Below, piece by piece: positions 52,771-61,307 of a DNA stretch of 64,000 nucleotides. The position numbers were made by a program, and so were the translations under genes. The notes under the pieces are model-generated. The model was given only the letters and a program-made list of their open reading frames with translations. It made no database searches and was not told the origin of the DNA. This DNA comes from an uncultured Acetatifactor sp. Lineage in GTDB: Bacteria > Bacillota > Clostridia > Lachnospirales > Lachnospiraceae. The stretch lies in the NCBI GenBank assembly GCA_948896875.1, contig CAQUWW010000001.1, forward strand, positions 17,229-81,228, given 5' to 3'. Positions within the stretch are counted from its first letter, which is position 1; each line of letters starts with the position of its first letter.

Positions 52771-55344
52771 ATGAAAGCCATTCGTTTAAAAACGGAACAT
52801 TTGACGAATCCACTGGGAATCGATATCGTCCGTCCATACCTGACATGGAACTGTCAGGACGGGATCCGGCAGACAGCCTATGAGATTCAGGCTTCGGACG
52901 GAGAGCGCGTCCTGTGGAACAGCGGCAGGGTGATGACGGATCAAATGAACGCGGTGCTGGGAGTCGACGCGGTCAGTAGACAGCGTATCTTCTGGAAGGT
53001 CCGCCTGTGGGACGAGGAGGAGAGACCGGGGGAATGGAGTCAGGAAGCCTGGTTCGAGATGGGACTTCTGGAAAGAGAGCAGTTTGTGGCCCGGTGGATA
53101 AATCCCGAGCTCATCTGTGATCCTGCGGTACATAAGCCGGCCAGCTATCTGCGCACTTCTTTTCATGCGCCGAAGGGCAAGCGGGCCAGACTGTATATCA
53201 CCTGCCATGGCTTATATGAGGCATACATCAACAGTCACAGAGCCGGAGAGTTCGTGCTGGCTCCGGGCGCCGGCGATTATGCTAAAAAGTTGGCCTATCA
53301 GACTTATGATGTGACTGATTTTATAAAAGAGGGAAGCAATGAGGTACAGGTCATTCTGGGGGACGGATGGTACCGCAGCGTGTCGGGAGTAGACGGGGAC
53401 AGGAATCTGTACGGCGAGGATGTGGCGCTGTATTTTCAGCTGGAGGTAGACGGAAAGGCAGTGTGCATCTCGGACGAAAGCTGGGAAGCCTCCCAGTCCG
53501 GCCCCATACGGGAGAACGATATGCAGCAGGGGGAAGTGATCGATGCCCGCATGGAAGAGATCACAGATTATCATGGCGTAAAGGTGGAAAACTTCGGGGT
53601 GGACAATCTTGCCTGTTCTAACTGTATGCCGGTGAGGGAGATGGAGCGTTTCAGGGGAAGCGTTCTGAGGACACCCAACGGGGAGACTGTCATTGATTAC
53701 GGGCAGAATCTGGCGGGCTATATCGAATTTACCCTCCGGGCCCACGGGGGACAGCGGATTGTTTTGACCCATGGCGAGACATTGGATGAAAACGGGAATT
53801 TCACCCAGGAGAATTTCCAGGACCGGAAGCGGCATAAAGAGGGCGGCACCAGGCAGCAGGTCATCTACACCTGCAGGGAAGGGGACAATCATTATAAATC
53901 CAGATTTACCATCTGGGGGTTCCGCTATGCAAAAGTGGAGACAGAGATTGACCTGGAAGCTGCGGACGCGGTCTTTACTTCCGTCGCCGTGTATTCTGAG
54001 ATGGAAGAGACAAGCTTTTTCGACTGTTCCCGGAAAGAAGTGAACCGGCTGGTCAAAAACAGTCTGTGGAGTCAGAAATCCAATTTCTGCGATGTCCCGA
54101 CGGATTGTCCCACCAGAGAAAGAGCGGCATGGACAGGGGACATGGGCGTGTTTGTCGAGACCGGTCTGTACCTGATGGACTGCTATCCGGTGATCCGCAA
54201 ATGGCTGGCAGAGTGCAGGATGGCCCAGTATCCCGACGGCCGGATTGCCAATATTGCCCCCAGGAATAATAATCCCAGCTTTTTCTCGGGATTGCTGGCC
54301 GGCTCCGTGGGCTGGGGAGACGCCTGTATTCTTGTGCCATATACGCTTTACAAGCGGTATGGGGACAGGCGGATTCTGGAAGAAAATTATGAGATGATGG
54401 TGAAGTGGCATGGCTTTCTGGAGAAAAGGGCGGGAAAGCGGCCGGTAAATCCCATCAAACGTCTGAAAAGAAACCCTTATAGAAGATTTACCATAGAGAC
54501 GGGTATTGACTATGGAGAGTGGTGTGAGCCCGATGTGGAAAGCACCTCGGCCATGCGGACTCCTCAGGGGAAGGTGGCCACGGCCTGGTTTGCCAGGTCC
54601 GGGAAAATGCTGGCGGAAATTGCAGAGATTCTGGGCAGGACGGAAGATGCCGCACGCTATGAAAAGCTGGCAGAGAATGCGGGGAAGGCATTCCGCTATA
54701 TAGCAACGGAGGATGGGAAAATCCTTTCCCACAGGCAGGCCGAATATGTCCGTGCCATATCCTTCGATCTGCTTGACGGGCCGGGAAAAGCGCAGGCTGC
54801 CGCCGATCTGGACCGACTGGTGGCGGACAACGGGTATCATCTGAACACCGGATTTCTGTCAACCCCTTCCCTGTGTGGAGTACTTGCAGACAATGGATAC
54901 CGGGAGACAGCTTATAAGTTGCTGCTCCAGGATACTATGCCCGGCTGGCTTTACGAGGTAAAAAAGGGAGCTACCACCATCTGGGAAAACTGGGACGGCA
55001 TTAACGAGAAAGGGGAAGTGAAAGCTTCTTTAAATCATTATTCCTATGGGGCTGTCAGTGGATGGCTGTTCTCCGGCGTCTGCGGAATTCACGTGGAGAA
55101 CGCCAGAATCACTATAAAACCTCAGCCTGACAGGGCTCTGGAGTATGCCAGGGCAGTATACAGGTCCCCGGTGGGAGAGATTGTCAGCGGGTGGAAATAT
55201 GAGGGTGACAGGTTGATTCTGGAAGCGGAAATTCCGGCCAATACCCGGGCGGAGGTCATTTTGCCGGACGGCCACAGGGAGAATGTGACAGCAGGAAAAT
55301 ATGTGTGGAGTATGGAAAGTGGAATGATACAGAAAAAACGGTGA
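52771..55344 (+). CDS. Alpha-L-rhamnosidase, GH78
   Basis: An 857-residue intracellular enzyme. The N-terminal beta domains (RLKTEHLTNPLGID, SYLRTSFHAPKGKRARLYITCHGLYEAYINSHRAGEFVLAPG) are the Bac_rhamnosid_N type. The (alpha/alpha)6 barrel has CDVPTDCPTRERAAWTGD, the acid-rich GH78 motif, and GATTIWENWDGI with the candidate general base Glu. A C-terminal beta domain follows (NARITIKPQ...VEVILPDG-like). It removes terminal alpha-L-rhamnose from pectin fragments or glycosides. The start is chosen at 52771 because GAAAGGAAG lies 7-8 bases before it; the alternative at 52741 overlaps the isomerase stop. Confidence 0.92.
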   Translation: MKAIRLKTEHLTNPLGIDIVRPYLTWNCQDGIRQTAYEIQASDGERVLWNSGRVMTDQMNAVLGVDAVSRQRIFWKVRLWDEEERPGEWSQEAWFEMGLLEREQFVARWINPELICDPAVHKPASYLRTSFHAPKGKRARLYITCHGLYEAYINSHRAGEFVLAPGAGDYAKKLAYQTYDVTDFIKEGSNEVQVILGDGWYRSVSGVDGDRNLYGEDVALYFQLEVDGKAVCISDESWEASQSGPIRENDMQQGEVIDARMEEITDYHGVKVENFGVDNLACSNCMPVREMERFRGSVLRTPNGETVIDYGQNLAGYIEFTLRAHGGQRIVLTHGETLDENGNFTQENFQDRKRHKEGGTRQQVIYTCREGDNHYKSRFTIWGFRYAKVETEIDLEAADAVFTSVAVYSEMEETSFFDCSRKEVNRLVKNSLWSQKSNFCDVPTDCPTRERAAWTGDMGVFVETGLYLMDCYPVIRKWLAECRMAQYPDGRIANIAPRNNNPSFFSGLLAGSVGWGDACILVPYTLYKRYGDRRILEENYEMMVKWHGFLEKRAGKRPVNPIKRLKRNPYRRFTIETGIDYGEWCEPDVESTSAMRTPQGKVATAWFARSGKMLAEIAEILGRTEDAARYEKLAENAGKAFRYIATEDGKILSHRQAEYVRAISFDLLDGPGKAQAAADLDRLVADNGYHLNTGFLSTPSLCGVLADNGYRETAYKLLLQDTMPGWLYEVKKGATTIWENWDGINEKGEVKASLNHYSYGAVSGWLFSGVCGIHVENARITIKPQPDRALEYARAVYRSPVGEIVSGWKYEGDRLILEAEIPANTRAEVILPDGHRENVTAGKYVWSMESGMIQKKR

Positions 55345-55619
55345 ATAGGAAGGCATTGACTGGAAGGCGCGGGACAGGTGGGAGAGTATCGGCTGAAAGG
55401 GACGTACCTGGAAGAAACGTAGTGAATGTGGCGAACAGACAAATGGCAGTAGTATGGTATGACGGTAAATCTGCATGTGGCCGGTTATTTCACTGCGCAT
55501 GAAAAGTAAGGCAACAGGGGAAATCCTGCGGATGAAGATGCAATCAGACTGTGCAGTAATTAGAGCAAGAATAAATGTAGTAGCAGTAGTAAAACAACAA
55601 CGAGAAAGGAGAGCATATT

Positions 55620-57197
55620 ATGATCATTGAAAATACGGAATTTGGGCGTGTTGAGGTAACGGATATTCCACTGCCGGAAGGAATAGATTCCAATATCAAC
55701 GGAACCTATACTTTCTCCGGAAGAGTGCTTGTGGCGGTCAGGGAACAGGAGAAAGACAAGGACTGGTACCATGTCTTCACCATGGAGGAGGACGGAACGG
55801 GAATCTGCCAGTTATATGACGGCGTAATTCCGCAGAAAAAAGGGGCAAACGGCATTCGCTGGATGTGTTATGCAGACAACAGGAGAATTCTGCTGGGGGA
55901 TTATGTGCTGGAATGTACGCCGGATCTGGACCATTGCACCTCCGCGGAGCTGGTGGAGGTGGTACTGCCGGAGGAGGTGGAGAAGATTCCCGGTGTGTTC
56001 ATGCGGTGGTCAGAGCCCATAATTGCTCCGGATAATGAGCACATCTGCTTTTCCACATTGACGGGAACAGGGGCCTATAATTTCCTGGGAAGGCTTGTGC
56101 GGAAGGAAAAGGTCTATGTTGTGGAGGATGCCTGTATTATAAGCTCGGTGAATGACATAGAGCCCGACCCGGATGCGGAAGGCTTCTGCCGCAGAAAAGT
56201 TCAGCGGGGCGGAGAGGTCAAACAGTTCATAAGAGGCGGCAGGGGAATTACCCTTGCAGGCGGCGGGAAATGCATCAGTGAGAGTACGCTGCAGATGTTG
56301 GACAGCGAAGAATTTGTGCAGATCACGGACACGCTGGGATACGAAGAGACGGCAATTTTCTCCCCCGATGAGAAATATGCCATCTGTATGTCGCCCAGAT
56401 TTTCTCCCGGAACGGATTGCGGGGTACTGGGAGTGGTCCCTCTGTACAACGACATTATGACAAGAAGCAAGTATCTGAACGTATTGTATCAATATGCCAT
56501 TGCCGGAGTTCGTTTCGGCAGGCCGGGAAATATCGGTCCGGCTTTGATTGATGTGGAGCGCTCCATGAAGGAAGGACGGGGATACGAGGGTGTAAATCTG
56601 AGCGACCCAGAAGGAAAATGGGTATATTATTCTCCTATGAGCTGGCACCCGGACAGTACCAGAGCAATGTGGAACGAGAGTACCAGAAGGGCTCAGGGGA
56701 ATGTGAAAAGCAGACTGCGCAGATGCAGGCTGTTGGATGTACATCCCTCGGTGCCGGTTCCGGCCGTGCGGACGCCGGACAGGGAGGAGATTCCTTATGC
56801 GCTGCCAGTTGAATCCGCCGGGAAACAGCAGATGCCACAGCTTCCGCTGAAAATAAAAGGAGCGGGTGGTGGGATGGTGACCAATGCCAGCCTGGCGGCC
56901 GACACCTTTGAAACATTGTATGAGAATTACAGCGAAGACGGCAGAACCTTCTACAATGGCTGGATTCGGGTGAAATCTCCGGCCAACATGTTCATGCCGG
57001 GGGAGACGGTGATACATAGCGACATCAACGTAACCGGCGAGCATAAGGGCCAGATGAAGCTGCGCATCGTACTGCAGGCAGACGCACAGTTTCAGATTCA
57101 TCCGGACAGGAGCCTCGGCGAAGACGGACAGCCGAAATGTACGGGCTTTGCAGAGTATGACGGTCTGAGAAGAAATGTGGAGGATATGTGGGATTAA
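55620..57197 (+). CDS. Beta-propeller-like protein of unknown function
   Basis: A 525-residue soluble protein that I cannot assign. It shows repeated blade-like segments (FSPDEKYAICMSPRF, YYSPMSWHPDSTRAMWNES, PIIAPDNEHICFSTLTG) resembling PD40/WD40-like propellers such as oligogalacturonate lyase or TolB, but without a recognisable catalytic His/Mn cluster. There is no signal peptide. It follows the rhamnosidase gene after a 275-base gap in which I see no gene or strong signal. The ribosome binding site is AAAGGAG. A role in handling glycan products is suggested only by position. Confidence 0.65.
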   Translation: MIIENTEFGRVEVTDIPLPEGIDSNINGTYTFSGRVLVAVREQEKDKDWYHVFTMEEDGTGICQLYDGVIPQKKGANGIRWMCYADNRRILLGDYVLECTPDLDHCTSAELVEVVLPEEVEKIPGVFMRWSEPIIAPDNEHICFSTLTGTGAYNFLGRLVRKEKVYVVEDACIISSVNDIEPDPDAEGFCRRKVQRGGEVKQFIRGGRGITLAGGGKCISESTLQMLDSEEFVQITDTLGYEETAIFSPDEKYAICMSPRFSPGTDCGVLGVVPLYNDIMTRSKYLNVLYQYAIAGVRFGRPGNIGPALIDVERSMKEGRGYEGVNLSDPEGKWVYYSPMSWHPDSTRAMWNESTRRAQGNVKSRLRRCRLLDVHPSVPVPAVRTPDREEIPYALPVESAGKQQMPQLPLKIKGAGGGMVTNASLAADTFETLYENYSEDGRTFYNGWIRVKSPANMFMPGETVIHSDINVTGEHKGQMKLRIVLQADAQFQIHPDRSLGEDGQPKCTGFAEYDGLRRNVEDMWD

Positions 57198-57271
57198 TCA
57201 GGCCATATGCAGGGATTCTGATTCCATAAGAGACTGTGAAAGAGAACAGGAGAATTTTTCCGTATTTGCAC

Positions 57272-57325
57272 TTGACACACATACCAACGGTATGATAATA
57301 TTCATACATACCGATAGTATGTATG
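57272..57325 (+). promoter_or_regulatory. Promoter with two TetR-type operators
   Basis: TTGACA (57272-57277) and GATAAT (57294-57299) are 16 bases apart. The palindrome CATACC-AAC-GGTATG (57280-57294) fills the spacer. A second, CATACATAC-CGATA-GTATGTATG (57303-57325), covers the start-site region. Both would be blocked by the bound repressor. Confidence 0.75.
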
Positions 57326-57337
57326 AGGGAGAAAGCA

Positions 57338-57991
57338 GTGTCCAGGAATAAGCATCCGGAAGAAACAGTCAATTTAATATTGGATGTAGCGTTTCGACTG
57401 TTCATGGAGAAGGGGTACGAACATACCTCTATTCAAGATATCATCGACCGTCTGGGCGGGCTCAGCAAGGGCGCGATTTATCATCATTTTAAATCCAAAG
57501 AGGATATTCTGGAGGCTGTTATCGAGAGAATGACCGCGGAATCCAATCGGCTGCTTGCGGCTGTCCGGGATCGGAGTGATCTCAGCGGCAGGGAGAAAAT
57601 GAAGGCCATTTTTAGAGAATCTGTGAATCGGCCTGTACAAAATGATATCTTTACAGTTGCACCGGATTTTCACAATAATCCGAAGCTTCTATTCAGTTTG
57701 TTGCATGATACCATTGAAAACGCTGTGCCCAATTATATCTTGCCCATTATAGAGCAGGGGATTGCGGACGGTTCTATTGAGACGGAGTATCCGCAACAGC
57801 TGGCGGAGCTGGTTTTGTTTGTGGCAAATATCTGGATGAATCCCATGGTATTCGATGACTCTGTGGAAAAATCTTACGGTAAATTTATGGTATTTGCCCA
57901 AATGCTGGGGGGGCTCGGACTGGATATCGTGGATGATGAAATGCTGGGAAGGCTGCAGGAGCTGGCGGCTATTTATCAGAAGAATAAGTAA
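57338..57991 (+). CDS. TetR-family repressor of the adjacent MFS exporter
   Basis: A 217-residue regulator. The N-terminal TetR helix-turn-helix is AFRLFMEKGYEHTSIQDIIDRLGGLSKGAIYHHFKSKEDIL. The C-terminal ligand domain is all-helical and poorly conserved. I choose the GTG at 57338 because GAGGGA lies 7 bases before it. An in-frame ATG at 57323 sits inside the operator palindrome and has no ribosome binding site. Operators in its own promoter and before the MFS gene share CATAC half-sites, implying autoregulation and drug-responsive derepression. Confidence 0.9.
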   Translation: MSRNKHPEETVNLILDVAFRLFMEKGYEHTSIQDIIDRLGGLSKGAIYHHFKSKEDILEAVIERMTAESNRLLAAVRDRSDLSGREKMKAIFRESVNRPVQNDIFTVAPDFHNNPKLLFSLLHDTIENAVPNYILPIIEQGIADGSIETEYPQQLAELVLFVANIWMNPMVFDDSVEKSYGKFMVFAQMLGGLGLDIVDDEMLGRLQELAAIYQKNK

Positions 57992-58033
57992 ATGAGATTC
58001 GGACACCGGAAGAGACGGGGCAGGGAAATACAA

Positions 58034-58062
58034 AGGACTGTCATATGACAGTCCTGTATTTT
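58034..58062 (+). terminator. Terminator-like perfect palindrome after the TetR gene
   Basis: A 22-base perfect palindrome with arms AGGACTGTCAT / ATGACAGTCCT (58034-58055), followed by GTATTTTG. It separates the repressor message from the exporter promoter. Confidence 0.7.
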
Positions 58063-58066
58063 GATT

Positions 58067-58095
58067 TTATACATACCGTCGGAAGGTATGTATAA
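58067..58095 (+). promoter_or_regulatory. Third TetR operator, upstream of the MFS gene
   Basis: TTATACATACC (58067-58077) and GGTATGTATAA (58085-58095) form an 11-bp inverted repeat with the same CATACC half-site as the operators at 57280 and 57303. It ends 31 bases before the exporter ATG. Confidence 0.75.
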
Positions 58096-58126
58096 GAAGA
58101 AAAACAAAACATAGGAGGCTTCACAA

Positions 58127-59407
58127 ATGCGTTCCAGATTATTTTCGAAAGATTTCACATTAGTTGTCATTGGGCAGATTATCTCCCTGTTCGGCAATGC
58201 CGCACTGAGATTTGCATTGCCGTTGTATCTGCTGAATCTGACAGGGTCCTCGGCCCTCTATGGGACCGTTACGGCCTGTGCCTTTATTCCGTCCATTCTG
58301 TTGTCGCCTGTGGGAGGCATTGTGGCGGACCGGGTAAATAAGAGAAATATCATGGTGATACTGGATTTTTTTACAGCGGCGGTGATATTGGTATTTTCTC
58401 TGCTGATGGATACGGGAAATCTTATTGTTCTGCTGACAGTTACAATGATGATTCTGTATGGGATTGCCGGTGCATATCAGCCCTCTGTACAGGCAAGCAT
58501 CCCGGCACTGGTAAGGCCGGAACACGTTATGGCAGCGAATTCTGTCATCAATACCATCAGCTCCTTTTCGTCCCTGACAGGGCCTGTACTTGGCGGGATC
58601 CTGTATAGTACATATGGACTCAGGCCCGTATTATGGGTTTGCATGATTTGCTTTGTGTTGTCGGCAGTTATGGAGATTTTTATCAGAATCCCGTTTCAGA
58701 GGCAGGCTTCCGGCGACAGCATTTGGAAAACAGCGTGGGTTGATTTTGCAGAAAGTCTTACGTTTATTCGGAAGAAAGAACCTATTATCGGAAAAGTACT
58801 TCTGGTTATCTGCGGAATGAATCTGTTCCTGTCCGCAATGCTTATGGTGGCGGTGCCATATCTGATTACAGAGATATTGGGATTTGAAGCAGAACAGGCA
58901 AACAGGCTGTGTGGCTATGCGGAAGGCGCATTGGCGGCGGGAGGACTGACCGGAGGAATCTGTGCGGGTATTTTCGCGGATAGATTGTCCATTCGAAAAT
59001 CGGGGAATCTGGTAATTGCCTGTGCCGCAGGCGTATTTCCTGTGGGCGCCGCCCTGCTCCTTTTTTCATCTGGAATGATAAACTATATTGTCATTACGGT
59101 ATGCTGTTTCTGGATTATGGTGTCTTCGACCATATTCAGCGTACAGATGATGTCTTTTGTTCAAAGGGAGACGCCACAGAATCTCATCGGGAAGGTAATT
59201 GCAGTCATTTTTACCGTTTCCATGTGTGTACAGCCGCTGGGCAACGCATTATATGGTATCCTGTTTGAAATCTGTGAGGGAGTTGAAGCGGCGGTTGTTC
59301 TGTTTTCCGGTGTCATGTCACTTGTGATTGCTGTCAGTACCAGGAAAATTTTTAGTAGTCATACCTTCCGCAATGGCAATTCCGTCCAGAGCCCAGGTGC
59401 TTTTTAA
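58127..59407 (+). CDS. MFS transporter, multidrug/macrolide exporter-like
   Basis: A 426-residue 12-helix transporter of the MFS_3-like group. It starts FTLVVIGQIISLFGNAALRFALPLYLLNLTGSSALYGTV, with the loop motif SPVGGIVADRVNKRNIMVILD (motif A) and QPSVQASIPALVRPEHVMAANS, common in efflux pumps of this group. It is preceded by an operator of the adjacent TetR protein. Drug or toxic metabolite export is the likely role; the substrate is unknown. The ribosome binding site is ATAGGAGG. Confidence 0.9.
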   Translation: MRSRLFSKDFTLVVIGQIISLFGNAALRFALPLYLLNLTGSSALYGTVTACAFIPSILLSPVGGIVADRVNKRNIMVILDFFTAAVILVFSLLMDTGNLIVLLTVTMMILYGIAGAYQPSVQASIPALVRPEHVMAANSVINTISSFSSLTGPVLGGILYSTYGLRPVLWVCMICFVLSAVMEIFIRIPFQRQASGDSIWKTAWVDFAESLTFIRKKEPIIGKVLLVICGMNLFLSAMLMVAVPYLITEILGFEAEQANRLCGYAEGALAAGGLTGGICAGIFADRLSIRKSGNLVIACAAGVFPVGAALLLFSSGMINYIVITVCCFWIMVSSTIFSVQMMSFVQRETPQNLIGKVIAVIFTVSMCVQPLGNALYGILFEICEGVEAAVVLFSGVMSLVIAVSTRKIFSSHTFRNGNSVQSPGAF

Positions 59408-59459
59408 CAATGCATCGGACTGCGACAATGCTCAGCATATTGATTTTTTGATGAACTTT

Positions 59460-59984
59460 CTATTGTGGAAGATAGGCTATCAATTCCTCCGCTGTGTCCT
59501 TCATGCCCCGCCGAAACCAAACCTCAATCCATCCATACAAAAAGAACGCAACATAGGCGGAGGAATAAGCGGCGGGCATTTCCTGTTCTGGATTAAAACC
59601 GCACAAATCCAAAATGATGTCTTTGAGAAGATAAACCAATCCTCTCTCGTTTAACAGGGTGTAAAACTCCCGGTTTGCTTCAAAATGGGAAAACACAATC
59701 CGCACCACTTCTTTTACCGGGAGGTCAGGGGTTCCTTTCCATCTGTCCACCCAATCTTGAAATAAATGCTCAACGTATGCTTTGATAATATCTTCCTTTT
59801 CTTCGTAATTGCGGTAAAAGGATGTCCGCCCCACCCCGGCCATGCCGCACAATTCGCTGACAGAAATTTCACTGATTGGCTTTTCTTTCAGCAGCTCCAG
59901 CATAGAGCTGGTAAGATGCTCCACCACATAGGCGTTGCGGCTCTCGTTGCTGAATGGTGAGACATTTTTCTGCTTTTGTTCCAT
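59460..59984 (-). CDS. TetR/AcrR-family regulator
   Basis: A 174-residue regulator. The helix-turn-helix region is MLELLKEKPISEISVSELCGMAGVGRTSFYRNYEEKEDIIKAYVEH. The C-terminal part (AAYSSAYVAFFLYGWIEVWFRRGMKDTAEEL) matches TetR_C_8-like proteins of Firmicutes. The start at 59984 (MEQKQK) follows a GGGGGC stretch; an ATG at 60005 is possible. Its promoter lies in the divergent gap with the esterase operon, so it probably controls both. Confidence 0.88.
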   Translation of the reverse strand: MEQKQKNVSPFSNESRNAYVVEHLTSSMLELLKEKPISEISVSELCGMAGVGRTSFYRNYEEKEDIIKAYVEHLFQDWVDRWKGTPDLPVKEVVRIVFSHFEANREFYTLLNERGLVYLLKDIILDLCGFNPEQEMPAAYSSAYVAFFLYGWIEVWFRRGMKDTAEELIAYLPQ

Positions 59985-60009
59985 TTTTACTGCCCCCATT
60001 GACAAAGTT

Positions 60010-60081
60010 ATTTCATGCTGTTACACTTGCGTTGCTGTTACGATTGTTACAAATCATAGCATACAACAAAAAGTCTGTCAA
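60010..60081 (-). promoter_or_regulatory. Promoter and GTAACA repeats in the TetR/esterase divergent gap
   Basis: On the minus strand TTGACA (60081-60076), a 17-base spacer and TATGAT (60058-60053) form a near-consensus sigma-A promoter. Downstream, three GTAACA repeats follow at about 60045-60050, 60036-60041 and 60019-60024. They could be the operator half-sites of the TetR protein. Confidence 0.7.
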
Positions 60082-60095
60082 GGAGGGAGTTTCAT

Positions 60096-60230
60096 ATGAC
60101 ATTGACGCAGAAACGGCTGTTGATATTGCTTATCATCGCTGTAGTGGCCTTTGTTCTGGGGCGTCTGGCGGTGCGGGCCGCTATAAACCTGCTGATCGGC
60201 GGAACACTGTTTGGAGGGAATTTCTTATGA
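60096..60230 (+). CDS. 44-residue single-pass membrane protein
   Basis: A small ORF with a strong AAGGAGGGAG ribosome binding site 8 bases before its ATG. It encodes MTLTQKRLLILLIIAVVAFV, then LGRLAVRAAINLLIGGTLFGG. A single helix covers about residues 8-24, with a second hydrophobic stretch near 30-40. The stop overlaps the esterase ATG by four bases (ATGA), so it is the first gene of a translationally coupled pair. I do not recognise a family. It may assist or anchor the esterase. Confidence 0.75.
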   Translation: MTLTQKRLLILLIIAVVAFVLGRLAVRAAINLLIGGTLFGGNFL

Positions 60231-61228
60231 GAAAGACCGTAAAAGAAAAGAGGGTGAGGATTGTGCCGATTTGGATGGGTATCTTTGTTTTTGTTCTGGC
60301 GTTTGGTGCCGGGATTGCTTCAAAATTTGCAATCCAGCCTGGGTGGACGAAAGAGTACAGCGTGGCGTGGAGCGATGAGTTGGGGACACGCATGGTCGAT
60401 TTGTTCTATGGGGACGGGGAGGCCAACAAGTTCGACCTGTATCTGCCTGCCGACAGCGGGAAGGGGAGCTATGGTCTGGTGGTCTACCTCCACGCCGGTG
60501 GCTTCACCTCCGGGGATAAAAGCGGGGATGTGGAGATGCTCTCCTGGCTGTGCAAAAAGGGCTATGTGGCGGCCGGTATCAACTACACCCTGTTCGCGGA
60601 GCTGGAGGGCGGCGCTACCAACGGCGCCAGTGTGCTGACCCAGTCCAACGAAATCAGGGACGCCATCCCCAAAGTGATCGAAGCGGCGGAAAAGGAGGGC
60701 TACCATATTGACAATATGGCTATCTCCGGCGGCTCGGCGGGCCACGCTTTGGCTATGATTTATGCCTATCGGGATGCCAGTCAGTCACCTGTTCCTGTGA
60801 AAATGACCTTCGGCGCGGTGGGACCGTCCTGCTTCCACCGGGAGGACTGGGACAACTACGGCTTTGATCGAGAGACAGAGGAGAGCTATCAGGGGGCAGC
60901 GGGCATTTTCAGCGCCATGCTGGGCGAGATGCTTTCGGTGGAGGAAATCAAGGACGGCTCCTATTTGGAGAAAATGAACCCTATTTCCGCCGTCGAGTGG
61001 ATTACAACCGACGCCCCGCCTACCGTCGTCGCTTATGGAACTTACGACCGAGTGCAGCCTTTCAAGGCATCCCTTCGGCTGAAGGCGGCACTGGAAGAAA
61101 ATGGTGTGGACTTCAAATATTTTGAGATGCCCCACTCCGGCCACGGATTACAGAACGACCATGCGCTCTACAAGCAGTGGATGGAGACCGTTGAGGAATA
61201 TCTTGACAAATACATGCCGGTAAAGTGA
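60227..61228 (+). CDS. Membrane-anchored alpha/beta hydrolase (esterase)
   Basis: A 333-residue enzyme with an N-terminal signal anchor (about 13-33, IVPIWMGIFVFVLAFGAGIA). The hydrolase fold follows: oxyanion motif HAGGFTSGDKSG, nucleophile elbow SGGSAGHALA, Asp in AYGTYDRVQPF and His in PHSGHGLQND. This is the BD-FAE/hormone-sensitive-lipase type. It probably acts outside the membrane on an ester substrate. The start at 60227 is set by coupling to the small upstream ORF; a frame extension to 59954 runs through the promoter region. Confidence 0.88.
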   Translation: MRKTVKEKRVRIVPIWMGIFVFVLAFGAGIASKFAIQPGWTKEYSVAWSDELGTRMVDLFYGDGEANKFDLYLPADSGKGSYGLVVYLHAGGFTSGDKSGDVEMLSWLCKKGYVAAGINYTLFAELEGGATNGASVLTQSNEIRDAIPKVIEAAEKEGYHIDNMAISGGSAGHALAMIYAYRDASQSPVPVKMTFGAVGPSCFHREDWDNYGFDRETEESYQGAAGIFSAMLGEMLSVEEIKDGSYLEKMNPISAVEWITTDAPPTVVAYGTYDRVQPFKASLRLKAALEENGVDFKYFEMPHSGHGLQNDHALYKQWMETVEEYLDKYMPVK

Positions 61229-61307
61229 GAGCGGAGTTACTAATGCCCGGAAAGTTGCTGCTTCTGCTGGAGCGGTATCAAGGCAACAGTAGGATGCCGA
61301 TATGCGA

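Noticed and set aside
53212..54840. 542-codon minus-strand open frame inside the rhamnosidase gene
   Set aside because: It is fully covered by a clear GH78 gene, has no recognisable protein features and follows from the codon bias of the sense gene. The same applies to the long minus-strand frames at 1382-2323, 28932-30443 and 37210-38619.
59954..60226. N-terminal extension of the esterase by 91 residues
   Set aside because: It runs through the divergent promoter region. The start at 60227 is coupled to the small ORF and followed by a proper signal anchor.
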